Positions 36,035 to 49,215 of a stretch of 64,000 nucleotides of DNA are shown piece by piece; within the stretch, counting starts at the first letter, position 1, and every line of letters starts with the position of its first letter. This stretch comes from Phorcus lineatus. Taxonomy: Eukaryota; Mollusca; Gastropoda; Trochida; Trochidae. The notes below the pieces were generated by a model that was not told where the DNA came from, did not search any database, and saw only the letters and a program-made list of their open reading frames with translations. The position numbers and the translations under genes are program-made. Location: assembly GCA_921293015.1 (NCBI GenBank), contig OV121091.1:27574839-27638838 (forward strand), written 5' to 3'.

Positions 36035-37264
36035 GATTAGGTATTCTGTTTTTTACCGAAGTCGATAAATCAAAGAAACTTATCAAAATCAACATCCAAG
36101 CATAGGCTTATTTGGAACACAACGTCATAGGCGAACTGTGACGTCAATGCATTGTTTTTTACGTGACTTCACAATGAAAACGTGATGTGTAGCCCTAGGG
36201 CATCGTATGAAAAATATGAACCCCGATATGATTGCCCTCGTAGGTAATAATCCGACATACGCAGAAGAATGAAGACGTGTACAATTCGATTTTACAAAGG
36301 CAAATCTTAGTCCTCATCTAAGTTTGATATCATGTTAATGAAAGTGAAACCAAATGACATCAAATTGTTTTTAAGGCCAATGTAGAACTTTCAATCACTT
36401 TATCCTCATTTGATGTTTATGCAAAATGCATTTTGATGCAGGAGGTGAAACATCTCGTTATTCATCGTAAATACCAAATATATGTAAGGTGTCGTGTCTT
36501 CAGTAAAACGTAATGAAGCCATTTAAGACACCTTGAACACCTTTCAATCACTTAAGGTGGGGCAAATTTTCGCAAAGCTTTCCCTTTAATGAAACACTTT
36601 TGAAAATAGTCATCTTCTATGCTTTCATTGCCTGTCAGATATGTTACCGTAATGGATATATAGTTTAGGTGTTTAGACCGATATACTTCAGGTCTAAATC
36701 TGTTCTTACAAAACCAACTATTGAAAGGGGCAAACATTTTTTAAGTTTACCATGCATTCAAAAGATACTTTCGTCATCGCTATACGCATTGTATGTATGC
36801 GTTGTAAAAAAAATCTGATAACAAATAATCTAAAATTGAATTGGAAAATGAACTTATCTTTGTCAGCTTGGTGAAAAAACTAGATAGGTGCAATCATTAT
36901 TGCAAAATACTCATTGAATCTTTTACTTGTTCAGTGATAAGTCAGAGTCGCTTATTTATCTGATGAAAGATTATCTATTAGTGTTACGTAATCAGAGTTT
37001 TAAAATGATATAATAGTAATCATTTATCAGGTCAAGGAACATGTGACGTATATTTCATCATCCAAAACTTGCTCTCACTGTAGATATCCCTTGTGGAAGA
37101 CCAGGTGATTGTAGATATCGCAACAATCAATGTAATCATCATAATGTTTTTTCATCATCAGTTCCTCACAATGCTTTTGCAATACTGAGAACATATATAG
37201 GTTACAGTGCAATGAGGTCACAATGTTGATGATGTCACAATGCAAATTAACGTCATTATGCTGT

Positions 37265-37324
37265 TGACGTCACAATGCTGATGACGTCACAATGTTATGC
37301 CAACACTATAAATAGTACTGGTAG
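37265..37324 (+). promoter_or_regulatory. CRE-CRE-TATA promoter-like block
   Basis: Two perfect palindromic TGACGTCA CRE motifs (37265-37272, 37282-37289) sit in degenerate repeats of a CACAATGyTGATGAyGTCA unit. They are followed 28 bp later by TATAAATA (37317-37324). About 70 bp downstream a consensus GTAAGT donor (37,396) could end a noncoding first exon. CRE plus TATA is typical of cAMP-regulated genes. The caveat is that similar CRE-containing sequence occurs at 36.12 and 54.87 kb near repeats, so the motif may be repeat-borne. Confidence 0.4.
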
Positions 37325-37800
37325 TTTTATGGCGAGTCTGTCTTTTACCGGAAACTGTTGAAGAATAATTTCGGATGATATAAAATCCCACCCTCGTAAG
37401 TTCTATATCAAATATACTAATCTCCGTTCAAAGAAGTAAAAAGCCTATCCAGAAGACACTTCAGTGAGATGATCTATTTCACGTGTGATAAGTATTGTAA
37501 TTTCTTTAAAAAAACAATTCACATAAATGTTGTTTTACATAACCCGTGTTATATGAGGTCAAATTAATTTACAAACGTATTACAGCTGCGTCCCTTTCTA
37601 CCACAGACAGCCCTATGCACACTTTATGTTTAGACACAGGACTGTATAATAAAACCAAAACAATCTCATTAGATCAATTCAAATGTTAATGCTGTGACAA
37701 ATTGTGTTTAGTACCCTTCGATAATATTCGGAGATGAATCCAGATAGAATGTAGGGATGCCAATGACTGTTTCGCCTTCTGTACACAAGGAATCAAGCCC

Positions 37801-38024
37801 ATAACGACAACTATGCCTTTCAGATAAAGTTGGTACTGCAGCAATCGCAAAGCAGAGTAAAGAATATATTGCGAAGCCTTAATATTGAAGATCAAAGGAG
37901 TTTCCTCACAGGAAGTATTGAAGAGGAAAAGGGGCTTATGTATGATCCACCTGCACACGCCGATATAACATACGATACAATGCTTTGGCAATGTTTTAAA
38001 AATAAAATAATTCAAGGGCCCTAA
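37801..38024 (+). CDS. Orphan coding-like exon downstream of the CRE/TATA block
   Basis: After a CTTTCAG acceptor (exon start about 37,828) the plus strand is open to the TAA at 38,022-38,024, encoding about 66 residues with LQQSQSRVKNILRSL, SIEEEKGLMYDPP and TYDTMLWQCFKNK. The codon pattern looks coding. The stop lies inside a GGGCCC-TAA-aaGGGCCC inverted motif. No start in the joined transcript is obvious, and the opposite strand is also open over part of the segment, so a transposon-derived origin is possible. No recognised domain. Confidence 0.3.
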
Positions 38025-38335
38025 AAGGGCCCTAATGACATATGCACGTTCATTGATCTATATGAATATGAAATAATCAATTCAAAAAACAAACAAACTG
38101 AATCCTATATGATATTATAATGAATCAAATTTTGATACCCTAATAGGGAATAACAATAATGCTAACTCGAAATGTGTTCGACTGGCTAATTTTGGCAAAA
38201 AGGGAAGATCTACCAAGTGAAAAACATTGGAAAGTTTTAACATTATTGATAATAAATGTTCGAGAAACAATGAAATGGTTGCAATATAGAATTAATCATA
38301 ATAACATTCCATGAAGATAATTTCTTTATTGCAAA

Positions 38336-38337
<2 letters not shown>

Positions 38338-38391
<54 letters not shown>
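38338..38391. repeat. (AT)n microsatellite
   Basis: About 26 uninterrupted AT dinucleotides. Confidence 0.95.
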
Positions 38392-38399
<8 letters not shown>

Positions 38400-39169
38400 T
38401 TATGTTTGAATAAGCAAAATATCGTCACACAGATACAGATACGATACTTCACTGTTTGCTGATCAATACATGACTTAAATAAAAAGGTTATTATCCAGGT
38501 AATAAATGTAATATTGACCATCATGCATCATTTTAATGTACATTTTCATTTTTTATATATCCAACTTTGATTTATAACTTTCCTACATCTATAGATACTT
38601 TTGGAACAATAAATGATTGCATTTATTGCATTGTATGTTCTTACCGTTCATTCCCAATGTGATAATTTAATTTGTCAGTTCTAATTTCAAATGAACCGAT
38701 TTAAGCCTTTAAGCCCTACTTCCATTACTTGATGATAGGCTTACATTTCCAAAGCATATAGTTTATGGTTTTTTATTTCCTTTTGACTATATTGACAAAG
38801 TGGTGACGATATATAAATATAGATGTGTGTGTGTGAGATTGTTACACTAAATTAACTTCGCCGATAGATGATTAAATCGGTGGAAACTGACACTGAAATG
38901 TTCTTTTATCACAAGTCTATGTTGAAATATTTAAGGAGCACCTAATTTTTTTTAGATCTAATGGTGTTCTTTTATCTTCCAGAGCATTAAATTATAAATA
39001 ATTCAATTAAACATGACAATATCAGGAGAGCAATGAATATTTTTAGATATACAAACAACGAGGATATCCAGTGAGTGTCAACATCATACTACCGCACCAT
39101 ACACGACATAACCGCCTTTACACTAGTGTTTCTTAAACTTGGGAACAACATTAAAATAGTTTTAAGACG

Positions 39170-39900
39170 GCCTTGTGGCCCCTCATAACGACATCAAATA
39201 GAAAAATTATAATAATTCAGTCAAGGTATTTATACGCTTGATATGACCCTTGTAGGCCTTTCCGGTCTTGCGAAGAAGATAAAAATAGATGGCTCTGTAG
39301 TTTTTAATTCTCTAAATATGTTGTAACAAACATAAAAAAACATTCTTAAGACAGCTGTCATGGTTTAACAGATGTTATTTTTGTTCTCCTCATTTGCTAT
39401 AGAAAGAGAAAAAAATTCTTATTGAGATCTTACATTTTATATGGACCGGCAACGTCAAACAATTTACAACTTACAATCCCAATGAGGGATCACAGAGTCA
39501 TCGAATCGAATTGACATTTTATAATTCCCATAGGCCAAGATATCTTTACACAAGATTTAAGGTTCCAATGGATTTGTTTCCTAAGAAGATAACTAAAAAT
39601 AGTTTTAGCCTTCTAGGGCTCCTGATTCATAAGAGGAAGACTGTAACAGATTTTTGAGGGAATGGTCGTTCAGTCCCTCATTCATGGCCATAATGTCATA
39701 ACATTTCCTTTTGACTTAGTTTCAGCCTTCTAAGTCTCCTTCTCTAGGAGACTAGCTATCACTCTACCATCTTATAATCTTTATCCGTACATAATTTTTC
39801 ACCAAATCTTCATACCCTCATTAGGGGCCACAGCGTCCTAATAGTCGCCCTATTCACCAATTCAAGGTACCTGTATTTTGAATTCTTAGCCAATGCGTCT
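39170..39900. repeat. Degenerate repeat region
   Basis: Recurring pieces: CCTTGTGGCCCCTCATAACG, CAATGAGGGATCACAGAGTC, CAGCCTTCTAaGTCTCC / AGCCTTCTAGGGCTCC, CCCTCATTAGGGGCCACAGC. This suggests a decayed satellite or 3'UTR-like repeat of about 200-bp periodicity. No gene. Confidence 0.4.
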
Positions 39901-41984
39901 GGAGAACAAGCCGAAATGTTGAAAGATTACAGACTGACGGATATTGAAGTTGGATCAGGTCATATGAGGTCAAAACACATACAATCCTACTTTCATGCAT
40001 ATGTGGGCTACTGCCATCTTTGCATATAAAACACAATGTCATGTGACCTGCAAGAGTGAAAATATTCGTGAAAGGGGTTCGTATCTAATGACCTTGACAT
40101 GACCTTGACACGATTTCACTCGTGGGAAAATATTGTACAACCAATGCTTGTTGCGGGAGCTTGGAAGTATCAACAAGTCCGAGAGTCGTGTTTCTGATGT
40201 TCGATATGTCATACTCAATTACCTGTCACAACCATATTAGACAAATTAAGATTTTTCTCATTGTTGAATATTTCAATACATGCATTCTCTTCGTTGTTTT
40301 CATATTTCGCATTGTAACCACGATGACGACTTAATACCACATGATTGGTACAGTAATCAATTAATGTTGATCATATCATAGATAAGATTTTGCATAGTTT
40401 ATTCGAAGGTTACAATGTAATGAACACTAAAACAAAACAACATTTCAAGGTTTTAATGTACCCAACGCTGATTCAAACTAAGATTTTTTCGCATTACCTG
40501 ACACTTTCAACTCAAATATCATTTTCATTAGCTAGGTTTAAAAAATGAGCCTTGACAAATGACGCACACCTTTGTCGCCCTTTCTATCAAAATCGAGACT
40601 TTAAACCTTTTTATTACCACTCTACGGGAAGGTATTAAACTGATGCTTATCAGCAAGCAACAGTCAAGTATAAACTGATAGTACATCATATATTGTATCA
40701 CAAGTACAAATGTGATTGACATTATCGATGTACATGTAAGTCGAGGTTTATATGGTCATCTGTGAATATGATATTGTTTCCGTTGTAAATGAGCTACAGC
40801 AAATGAGGCAAACTATTTTTTAGACACTTGGCACAAAGTGCAATCAAATTATCTTTTTATCATATTTTCTTTTCCAAATGCAATGCAATGGTTCGTGCAC
40901 ATACATACTGTATAAGCATTTATGGAAGCATAAGACACACTATTTTCCAAATACTTATATTTTAAGAGATTAGAGCTTTAGAAAGACACCACTTGAGATA
41001 ACAACAAAATGGTGGAGTGAATATTGAAAACTAGTTTATCTATATAAGGATATCTTTATTTTCGGAAAATGAATGAAAGTATGCTAGAAGAGAAAATACA
41101 TTTATTAATTCCCTGACGAAGCATCATGTATATGAAGATACTAAGTAATCTAAATGTATATTTGTATAGAACGTAGACACTTTAATGAGAAGAGATAAAC
41201 GTTTTGCTCAAAATAACGTTGAAATATATATACTAAATGATACTTCTGTTATTGAAAAATATAGAAAATTGTAAAACAGGAGATAGCTGTTTGACGTCAG
41301 TCAAAGTATCTTTATCTCAACAACGTATATGTATAAGCCTTGGAAAAAATGTCGAAACAATCTGTCATAGAGTATATTGTATAAAAAAACATACGAAACT
41401 AAAATTGTTTTATAAAAATGTCAATTGAACGGTCATGTTTTAGCTTTTAGGACGAATATTCTCTTTCTAAATTTCAGTTTCAAGTTTGACGCTATGTTTG
41501 AAACATAAATACGAATTCAGAATAACATTTTAGAACTTAGAAGACATGAAGGTGAGAAAAGCCGCATGTCACTTTGACAAAACAATTCAGGAATGTGCTT
41601 CTATAAGAATGAGATGGACAAACAAACACGTTCATTTCACTTTCAACTGCTGATTAACATAATGTGCAAAGTCTTATTCTCTTTTCGATTTATATGTTTC
41701 TACCTTCAATAAACTTGAACTGAAGCAAACCAAATCTAATCACGATGTGAGTACTTCTTTATCTTTAATTATCTGCAATTATTTTGAATGTCATGAAACA
41801 ATGAAACCGTTTGCTACTATAAAGTTTGGGATGCCTTTGATGAGGCATATCAATAGTTTGTTTTTTTAAAACATGTTTTAAAAAACTCAAAATTTCAGGT
41901 GGCTTATGCAAATAAAACATGCTGTTTCGCTAATGTTTTTAAAAATAAAAAATGTTTAGGCATATTGTAAGCTATTATGGTATC
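39901..41984. other. No gene seen
   Basis: AT-rich, with short frames only on both strands and no repeat structure noted. Confidence 0.5.
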
Positions 41985-44399
41985 GTTCATACTTATACTT
42001 CATATGTTGGGCGTTTCTAAACAAAATATTTCAGCCGTATTTATTAATACAATTGTCTTTATGTTTTGGGTAATCCAATTTTCCAGATTCATCCAAAAGG
42101 TGTGGGTCACATAGCATTCCCAATAAAGATGGCATAAGGTTTCATTCTCAACATTAAAAAAGTTACAAACTACATTGTCAATAAGTTTCATCATAAAAAG
42201 CTCTTTTTAGTGTAAATAATTCTATGCAAAAATTTGAACTTAAAATCAAATAGTTTTACATCTTTTAACTTCTTTCTGCAAATATCAAAAATGGTGAGCC
42301 AATCAAAAGCTGTATCAGAAAATAGATTTTCCCATTTGTGGCAGACTTGTGGCCCAGAATTATCTAGCAGGAGTTTATCATAGAAAAGTCTTGAACCTAT
42401 TTTAGCTGATAAAAAGTCTTTATTAGGGAAATCTATATCTTGATCACTTATATCATCATTTTTGTGTTATTTACGTGTGATTTTCCATGTTTGTGGCAAG
42501 TTATGAATTATGTATCCAAGATCCATATATGTACCTCTAATGTTAAACTTAAGCTGCAGTTCTTCAAGAGACATTAAACCATTGTCATCACAAAAATCTT
42601 TAAGACTGAAAATTCCATTAATTGCCCAATGTCTAATAAAATGATGTTGATTTTTTAGCTTATTATTCAACCACAATGGCTGACCTAAGATGCTATTGAT
42701 ATTATCATCATCTATGACATTTTTTGAACAATATAGTTTCCATGCTATTAGAACATCTTTCCAAAATGGGTTATCAGTTTTTACAATATCCTGGAAATTT
42801 GCGCCATATTTCAGAACATCTTTGAATGGAAAATTGCAGGGATTACTAGACTTTCCTTTTTTTAAATATCTCTTAAGTGTTGACAATTTCATTGCATTAA
42901 TGAAAGTTCTTATATCGATCATGCGTAAGCCCCCATCATAAAAGTCTTTTTTTCAAAATGCTTCGTTTTATGTTATCAATTTTACCATTCCAAATAAATC
43001 TGAAAAATATTTTCTCGAGAGAATCTATAAATTCTTGAGGCGGATTAGGTAAAGTATTAAAAATGTGAACCAATTTTGAAATGGCTAATGTTTTAATTAC
43101 TGTGATTTTCCCAATCAGTGTCAAATTTCTTTTCCTCCAATTTGCTAGTAATCTGTTAATTTCTTTGAGTCTTTTTCTTGTATTGATTACCCACAAATCT
43201 TTTAAATCAGGTGTAAATTTAATACCCAGAACTTCAAATTCATTTATTGCCATTCTATACTTATATCTTGACATAGTATATCTCCACTTCCTGCTTTTGA
43301 GCCAATCCATACCGCCTTAGTTTTGTCTATATTTATCTTTAACCCTGACATCTTATAAAAGGTGTTAAGTGTGTCTATAGCAGCATACAAACTTTCCTCT
43401 GAGCCATCTAAAAATAATTCAGTATCATCAGCATACTGACCTAATTTATATTCCTCATCCTCAATTACAATACCTTTTATCTTATCATTTTGTCTTATCA
43501 TACACCCCAGGATTTCAGCCACAAAAAGGAATAAGTATGGTGATATTGGGTCCCCTTGTCTACAACCTCTTTGGTTCAGAAAGAAATCTGAGGGATGCCC
43601 ATTTTGGATTACACATGAAGAGGTATCATAAGTTAAGATATTAACCAGCGTATAATTTCAGGGCCGAAACCAAATTTTACTAATACAGAATTAATAAAAT
43701 CTTTTGAAACTGTGTCAAATGATTTTTCAAAGTCAAGCAAAATTAGTAACCCTGAGGTATCCCGTTTCTTAGTTTCAAACATGATATCATATAATAGGCT
43801 TGTATTTTCACTTAATGTTCTACCAGGTATAAATCCAGTCTGGTTCTCATGTATGAGAGAATCCAGTGTAGTTTTCAGTATGTTGGAAATACAGGCACTT
43901 ATTATCTTATATACATGTAAGGCATTTAATAAAGTAATTGGTCTCATGTAGGTATACATGTGATAATACTTCTTTCATGGTAAGAGACATTTTATTTCTT
44001 TTGAAGACATCTTTGATAAATCTAAAGATCCAAACTTTCAGTTCCTTCCAAAAGAATATAAAGAAATCAATATGGAAACCATCTAATCCAGGGGTTTTAT
44101 TGTTTTTCATTCCTTTAACTGTCCATGATATTTCATTCATATCAATTTCTCTTTCACGCTGGTCTCTCAAATGACCATTCAGAGTTGGCGTTACCACATT
44201 TTCTAAATTGTTAGTATTCTCACATTTAACTTCAGCAGAGTAAAGGGTTTTTTTTTTTATAAAAATCTCTTACTTCATTTAACATAGAATCACATTCAGT
44301 AATTTCTTCATTCTTATCAATGATAATCTTATTAATTGTTTTGTTACATAAAGTTTGTTGTTGATTATCCAACAGATAGACATATTTCATATTCTACAA
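41985..44399 (-). mobile_element. L1/Tx1-like non-LTR retrotransposon, ORF2 pseudogene
   Basis: Reading down the minus strand: an EECDSMLNEVRDFY-like linker (about 44.25 kb), NKTPGLDGFHIDFF (44.07-44.11 kb), PITLLNALHVYKIISACI, NQTGFIPGRTL, LLDFEKSFDTVSKDFINSVL, GCRQGDPISPYLFLF (about 43.54 kb), then YADDTELFLDG with intact YADD, GLKINIDKTKAVWIGSK and NTLPNPPQEFIDSLEKIFFR. The C-terminal region is long, ending in a zf-RVT-like CHLYWECYVTHTFW (42.1 kb). Five or more frame changes break it. The 5' endonuclease is absent and the 3'UTR unclear. The style (GDPISPYLF, zf-RVT end) is L1/Tx1. Confidence 0.92.
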
Positions 44400-47150
44400 G
44401 TAAGCGTTCTTTTCAAACAATCCCATTTTAAATATAACGGATATAAGGTTAAACATGGCTTTCGTCTTTAAGATCTCTACCGCATTTGGAGAAACTCATT
44501 ATATGGGTATAAAAGGGTCAAGATACGAGGGTGTGTGTGTATCATGTGTGTAGTTGGTTTAACTACGTTCTCCCTGTCCAATGTTAAAACCTTTTCATGT
44601 CGTATAAAGGACTCATAAGCAAAATCACAACTAATAGTTTTTACAGATGTGGTCCATGCGATTTTTTTAATGCGAAGTATTCATCCTGACAAATCGGCGT
44701 ATATTTGTAATATTTAGCATAAAGCGATATCAATAAGCGTCTAAAATGCATTCCAGTAAAATTCTTGAGTATTTTGTTTCAAAATCATTGTTAGATAATG
44801 AATGATTTGGATGGTACCAAAATAAGAAGTAAAACAAAGTCGGGATCATAATACCGAACTATTACAGAGGCAAGCTAGTAAAGGTTGAAAGATGCGAACA
44901 GTAGAATAAAAAATTGAAACAGCTGCATTTGTATCGTTGGCAAATTGAGGTCAGCCATGCGTAGGACACCCATCGAATTCAGTTAACTAATAATCTGAAA
45001 TTGTTCCCCATCTTATGCCTTATATTACTCATTGTGAATAAAAACAACATTTGTTTTCTTATGGACGTCCATATCATAATCCAACTGGACACCAAAATAG
45101 TCGGCAAGATCGTCATGATCGCACACACATGGTATTATATTAGCATACATTGTAAGCAGATCTTTCGTCCCTAAGAATCCTGATCCTTAGTAAACAATAC
45201 CCTAATATCAACAAATAATACGTACATTTTATGTATATTTTATGTAAATTTTATATTTTCGGCATGAAAGGTGTTTCTGATTTATTACATATAATGCAAA
45301 GATGTGATCTGAAGCAGAACACGCTTTAGAAAAACTCAGTTTCTGGTATCAATACCCGCAATTGACTCTACAGGTTATTTGTTATTTAGTATGGCAGTAA
45401 ATATTTCACTTATAATTATAAATGAAATGCCTCAGTCTATATTTATCATCAATCTGCTCCCTCTTATGCAATGTAACAATTACTGAAGAAGGCCAACCTT
45501 TTGGAAATTTGCTAACATCAAATAGTCTGTAGCAGCATATGACAAGACAAATTCGGAACATTGAATCATTTCTATGATGATGTGATCAGTACCTGTGAAT
45601 ATTCTGGTTTTTCAGAATTATATATTTCCTTTCCGATATTGTTGACTCAAGAATCAATATATCCGTGTGTGTGTAAAGAGCTATTGCCATGGTCTATAAA
45701 CTTTGACGTTTGTTGAGAATCCATTTTACTTTAACGTTTTGGTTTTAACATAAGTCTGTAGAAAGAAAAAATCAAGCATAACTCTAAATGTTAGTTATTT
45801 CTATAACTTCTTATTCAATAACCATTCAAACGTAGCCTGATTCCATGGTATACAAACCATCGTTGCTACGAGAATCACATGTTTCATTAAGTCGATGCTA
45901 GAAACACGAACATTGTCTCTCAATTAACAAAGAACTACCGTATGTATTACAATAGTTACAATACTTTAAAACTTCTTCAATGCATTGTTTCCAATGTTTG
46001 AAACTAATCAGGTGTCTAGTGACATGACTCTACAGGAAATATGTGAGAACACTGTGGAAATTGGATGTTTTAGACAAAAAAATTCAATCTACGCATAAAC
46101 AAACTTACCCATGTACGCAGGTATTCTTTTATGACCATTCGTCAGCTGCTATGATGTAACAGTGTCAGCTCAGGGGAGTCATGTTCAAGCTTCTTAATGA
46201 AGTCGGTATCTAGACAACACCTGCATTTTATTTCTCTTATATTAAATCTAGGCGAGTAGGGAGGGTCCATAAACAAACAGAATACGCCCAAACTGTTGAC
46301 CGAGAGGTGATTAACAATCGATCCACCCACGCGTACTCTCAGGGTGGACTGCTTCTCGGTAGAAGCCGTTAACAGCATTCATTGTTTACAGATTAGTTAG
46401 TTGGCTGCAGTAAATAAGCCAAAGCTAATACCTGTATGATTGTTATTAACTGGAATGATTAATATCTAATATGGAAATATTTATTATCTCGTGAAGAAGG
46501 TTTCCTGTGACACACCTTGCAGCCGGATACATAGTCGCTTTACCGAATAATTCGCATTCGCAACCGGATTTTCTCTGATGTCATTACGTGTTAATCGCTT
46601 GAGTGACATCTTATTAACTTTGTTAACAGATTTTACGAGGATACGAATACCGCAATGTTTTTCGCTGCTCTAAATGACTTTATTATCAGTGGTTACGGTG
46701 AAATATCATGTAAAAAGTCGACTATCAAAAACTAATCCTTAGAACTGTTTACTTACTTAAAAACTACCTTCGACATATACCTCAATATCTACAATATCCA
46801 GTAAAAAAATTACCCATATCCTGTGCTGACCGTTTTTCCTGGACCCTATATGTTTGGAAATTTATGCCCCATGGCTGACAATTTCTTGTTTTCATTAAAA
46901 CGAACACTGACACATCTCATGAATGAGAACAGGTTTAATGAATAATGGATACAACTTCTCCACTGCAATATATGCACTGCAAATACTAAGTTGTTAATAT
47001 CTACACGGACACACCGCATATATTCCAATATAGAAGTTGACAATCTATAGACAAGTTATTCTTCGATAATAAAATTCACTTGAATCGTATAGTTACCATT
47101 ACTACCACCCTTACATTTCCTTTTTCATATTTTCAAGTTGTCCAATGCTT
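44400..47150. other. No gene supported
   Basis: A GC-richer minus-strand frame at 46,378-46,142 (with VGGSIVNHLSVNSLGVFCLF and MDPPYSPRF) stands out but has no domain or splice support. A plus-strand TATAAAAG near 44,500 has no gene behind it. Confidence 0.4.
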
Positions 47151-47345
47151 CAGTTCACACAGCAGCTGTGGCCCCGTCAACAATCCATGACTCTGGGTTT
47201 CAACTTCTTCATCGTACCATCTTTTATCAGGGTCTCATAAGCAAAAGGAATGGCTGGTTTTTTAAATAATACTATGACATTTTTTATGTACTTGTTAAAT
47301 TTGTGACATTTTAATAAACTATTTCTGTCTGTCTATCTGTTTGTC
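47150..47345 (+). repeat. LINE 3' tail with (TCTG)n
   Basis: TTTGTGACATTTTAATAAACTATT is followed by TCTGTCTGTCTATCTG, the same end as at 28.83 kb and similar to the LINE end at 26.5 kb (AATAAAATCTGTCTGTCTG). Confidence 0.6.
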
Positions 47346-47473
47346 ATACGTGCAGTGCATTGACGGGTGCTATGTTGAAAAATAAATGAAATAAGTATTG
47401 ATTTGAAAGGTTTCTGTTCGACGCACAACTCCTTGACTTTTATAAAATCTTAAAATATCTAAAACTTCTTATT

Positions 47474-47518
47474 AACATAACAAGTATTGAATTAAAAAAT
47501 GTTAATACTTGTTATGTT
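47474..47518. repeat. 15-bp perfect hairpin
   Basis: AACATAACAAGTATT / AATACTTGTTATGTT with a 15-nt loop. No poly-U or gene context. Confidence 0.8.
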
Positions 47519-48869
47519 AGAAAGCAAATCACCCTGTAAGGATAAAAACAAAATACTTTTGAGTTCTTTTTTTATAGAAGTTGTAAGGATTTCGGCACGA
47601 TGTGCTATAGTCCCCATTAATCTGTTACAAAAATAGGAAACTGATGGCCACACACATGACACGTAGGTCTAAGTGGAAATCTTCGACTTCAAAACTGCCG
47701 CAGAAATTTATTCGGGACAGACATGAAATCATACAAGAAAGCTTATTAACTTTGAACATTTTATCATGAACTGCAAGGGTTCACAACTTTAATTGTTTAC
47801 CGATTGTAAACAAACTTCTTACATGTAACTACTTATTTGAAACATATGCTTTAAATGTCCCATGTATATATTCCAACGATATCTAAGTTCTCACAAACTT
47901 GAAAGCAGTGTTAGTACCTAGAAATGTCGCGTATGATTTCAAGAAAAAAAGCCGTTAATCAATAGATTGGTACCCCATCTTCAATAAAGACTATACAGTA
48001 TATAACAAATACTATTTTAATAGTTAATGAATTGATACATACTAAAATTCCTAAATCAGCCATTTTCAACAATCATTGTTTTATCCATTTTTTGTGTACA
48101 ACTGACAGTAGATTTTCCTGACTACGGCCGTCTTAACGTTTTCGTTATGGATTGCAGGTCAGTTTTGAAGAGTGATGAGTATTTGTTTGCATATATATAA
48201 AGGTAAAGTGTAATCTTATGCCCTTATTGAATAAAGAGTTTTAGTGCGTGCGAAGATGCGTGCTAAATATCGTGTGGTTAAGCATGAAAACTGATATCTT
48301 TTCATTTTGTCAATTCTTTCAAAAGCCATAAAATCATCATTATGTACATGGAGCTCATATTATGATTGTAAATTGCTCATTATTTTAATTTTTTAAAACT
48401 CTTTTGAAGATCAATATTTTAGTTTGCTGTTTTCAGTACACAGATATAACACGATTGGTTTGCTCTTAGTTGGTCGAAATTTGTCGGGCTTTTATGTCTT
48501 TAAATGAGATTCAAAATGAGCAATTTACTATTTTGAATTCTCTAATAACCAATATGAATGACCCTTAATCTGATTTTAATTGTCAATAAAAGTGTATAAG
48601 GTCAGGAAGTTGGACTTTGATCAAATATAAATCTCTGTGTGTGTACATTCGTTCAAAGCTTCTAGTTTCTTAAAACATAGCATAGGTTTTTAATTCATTA
48701 CCGCCATCAAACGTTTCATCATCTACTTCATAAATAAAATCGATCCATATCACTGTGTGATAACTTAAATGCTTTAACATCAGACGGGAACATTTTAGCA
48801 ATTTTTTATTTCCAATTATTCGTATGATTGATGTGAAGGGTTCTATGCTTGAAATTGCTATATTTAGAA

Positions 48870-49215
48870 TTAAAGAGCCACTCCGTGAGTTGTTGGAATC
48901 ATATATGGAGCCAAACTAAAAACCGGACAGTGGCGCGCGTCAAATAGTCAAACGTAATTTTGGAGTTTTGGCAGTTAGGAGTTGATAACGTTTGTTAGGT
49001 TATATAACTAGTATCAAGTATATTAGACGCGATATCTACACCTCTGTGCATAATAAGGCTGTTTTTAGATTTTCATGGAAAACCGGTATTTGTCATATCT
49101 ATGTCTTTTGGACATGAAAAGATATGATGTTTTGATTTTATATCACCACATATGACATTTAGGTATGTATGAAAGGTAAATAATATGTTATCAAAATCAC
49201 GGAGTGGCTCTTTAA
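48870..49215. mobile_element. piggyBac-like MITE with TTAA duplication
   Basis: TTAA-AGAGCCACTCCGTGA at the left end is mirrored exactly by TCACGGAGTGGCTCT-TTAA at the right end (15-bp TIRs). TTAA target duplication is the signature of piggyBac-type elements. The interior has no transposase. A second, truncated copy lies at 58,387. Confidence 0.88.

Noticed and set aside
43081..44174. Several plus-strand frames of 78-83 codons
   Set aside because: All are antisense to the L1/Tx1-like reverse transcriptase.
44497..44506. TATAAAAG on the plus strand
   Set aside because: No transcription unit can be traced downstream; isolated motif.
46142..46378. 78-codon minus frame with VGGSIVNHLSVN
   Set aside because: GC-richer and protein-like in places, but no consistent exon borders or known family; kept only as a note on the region.
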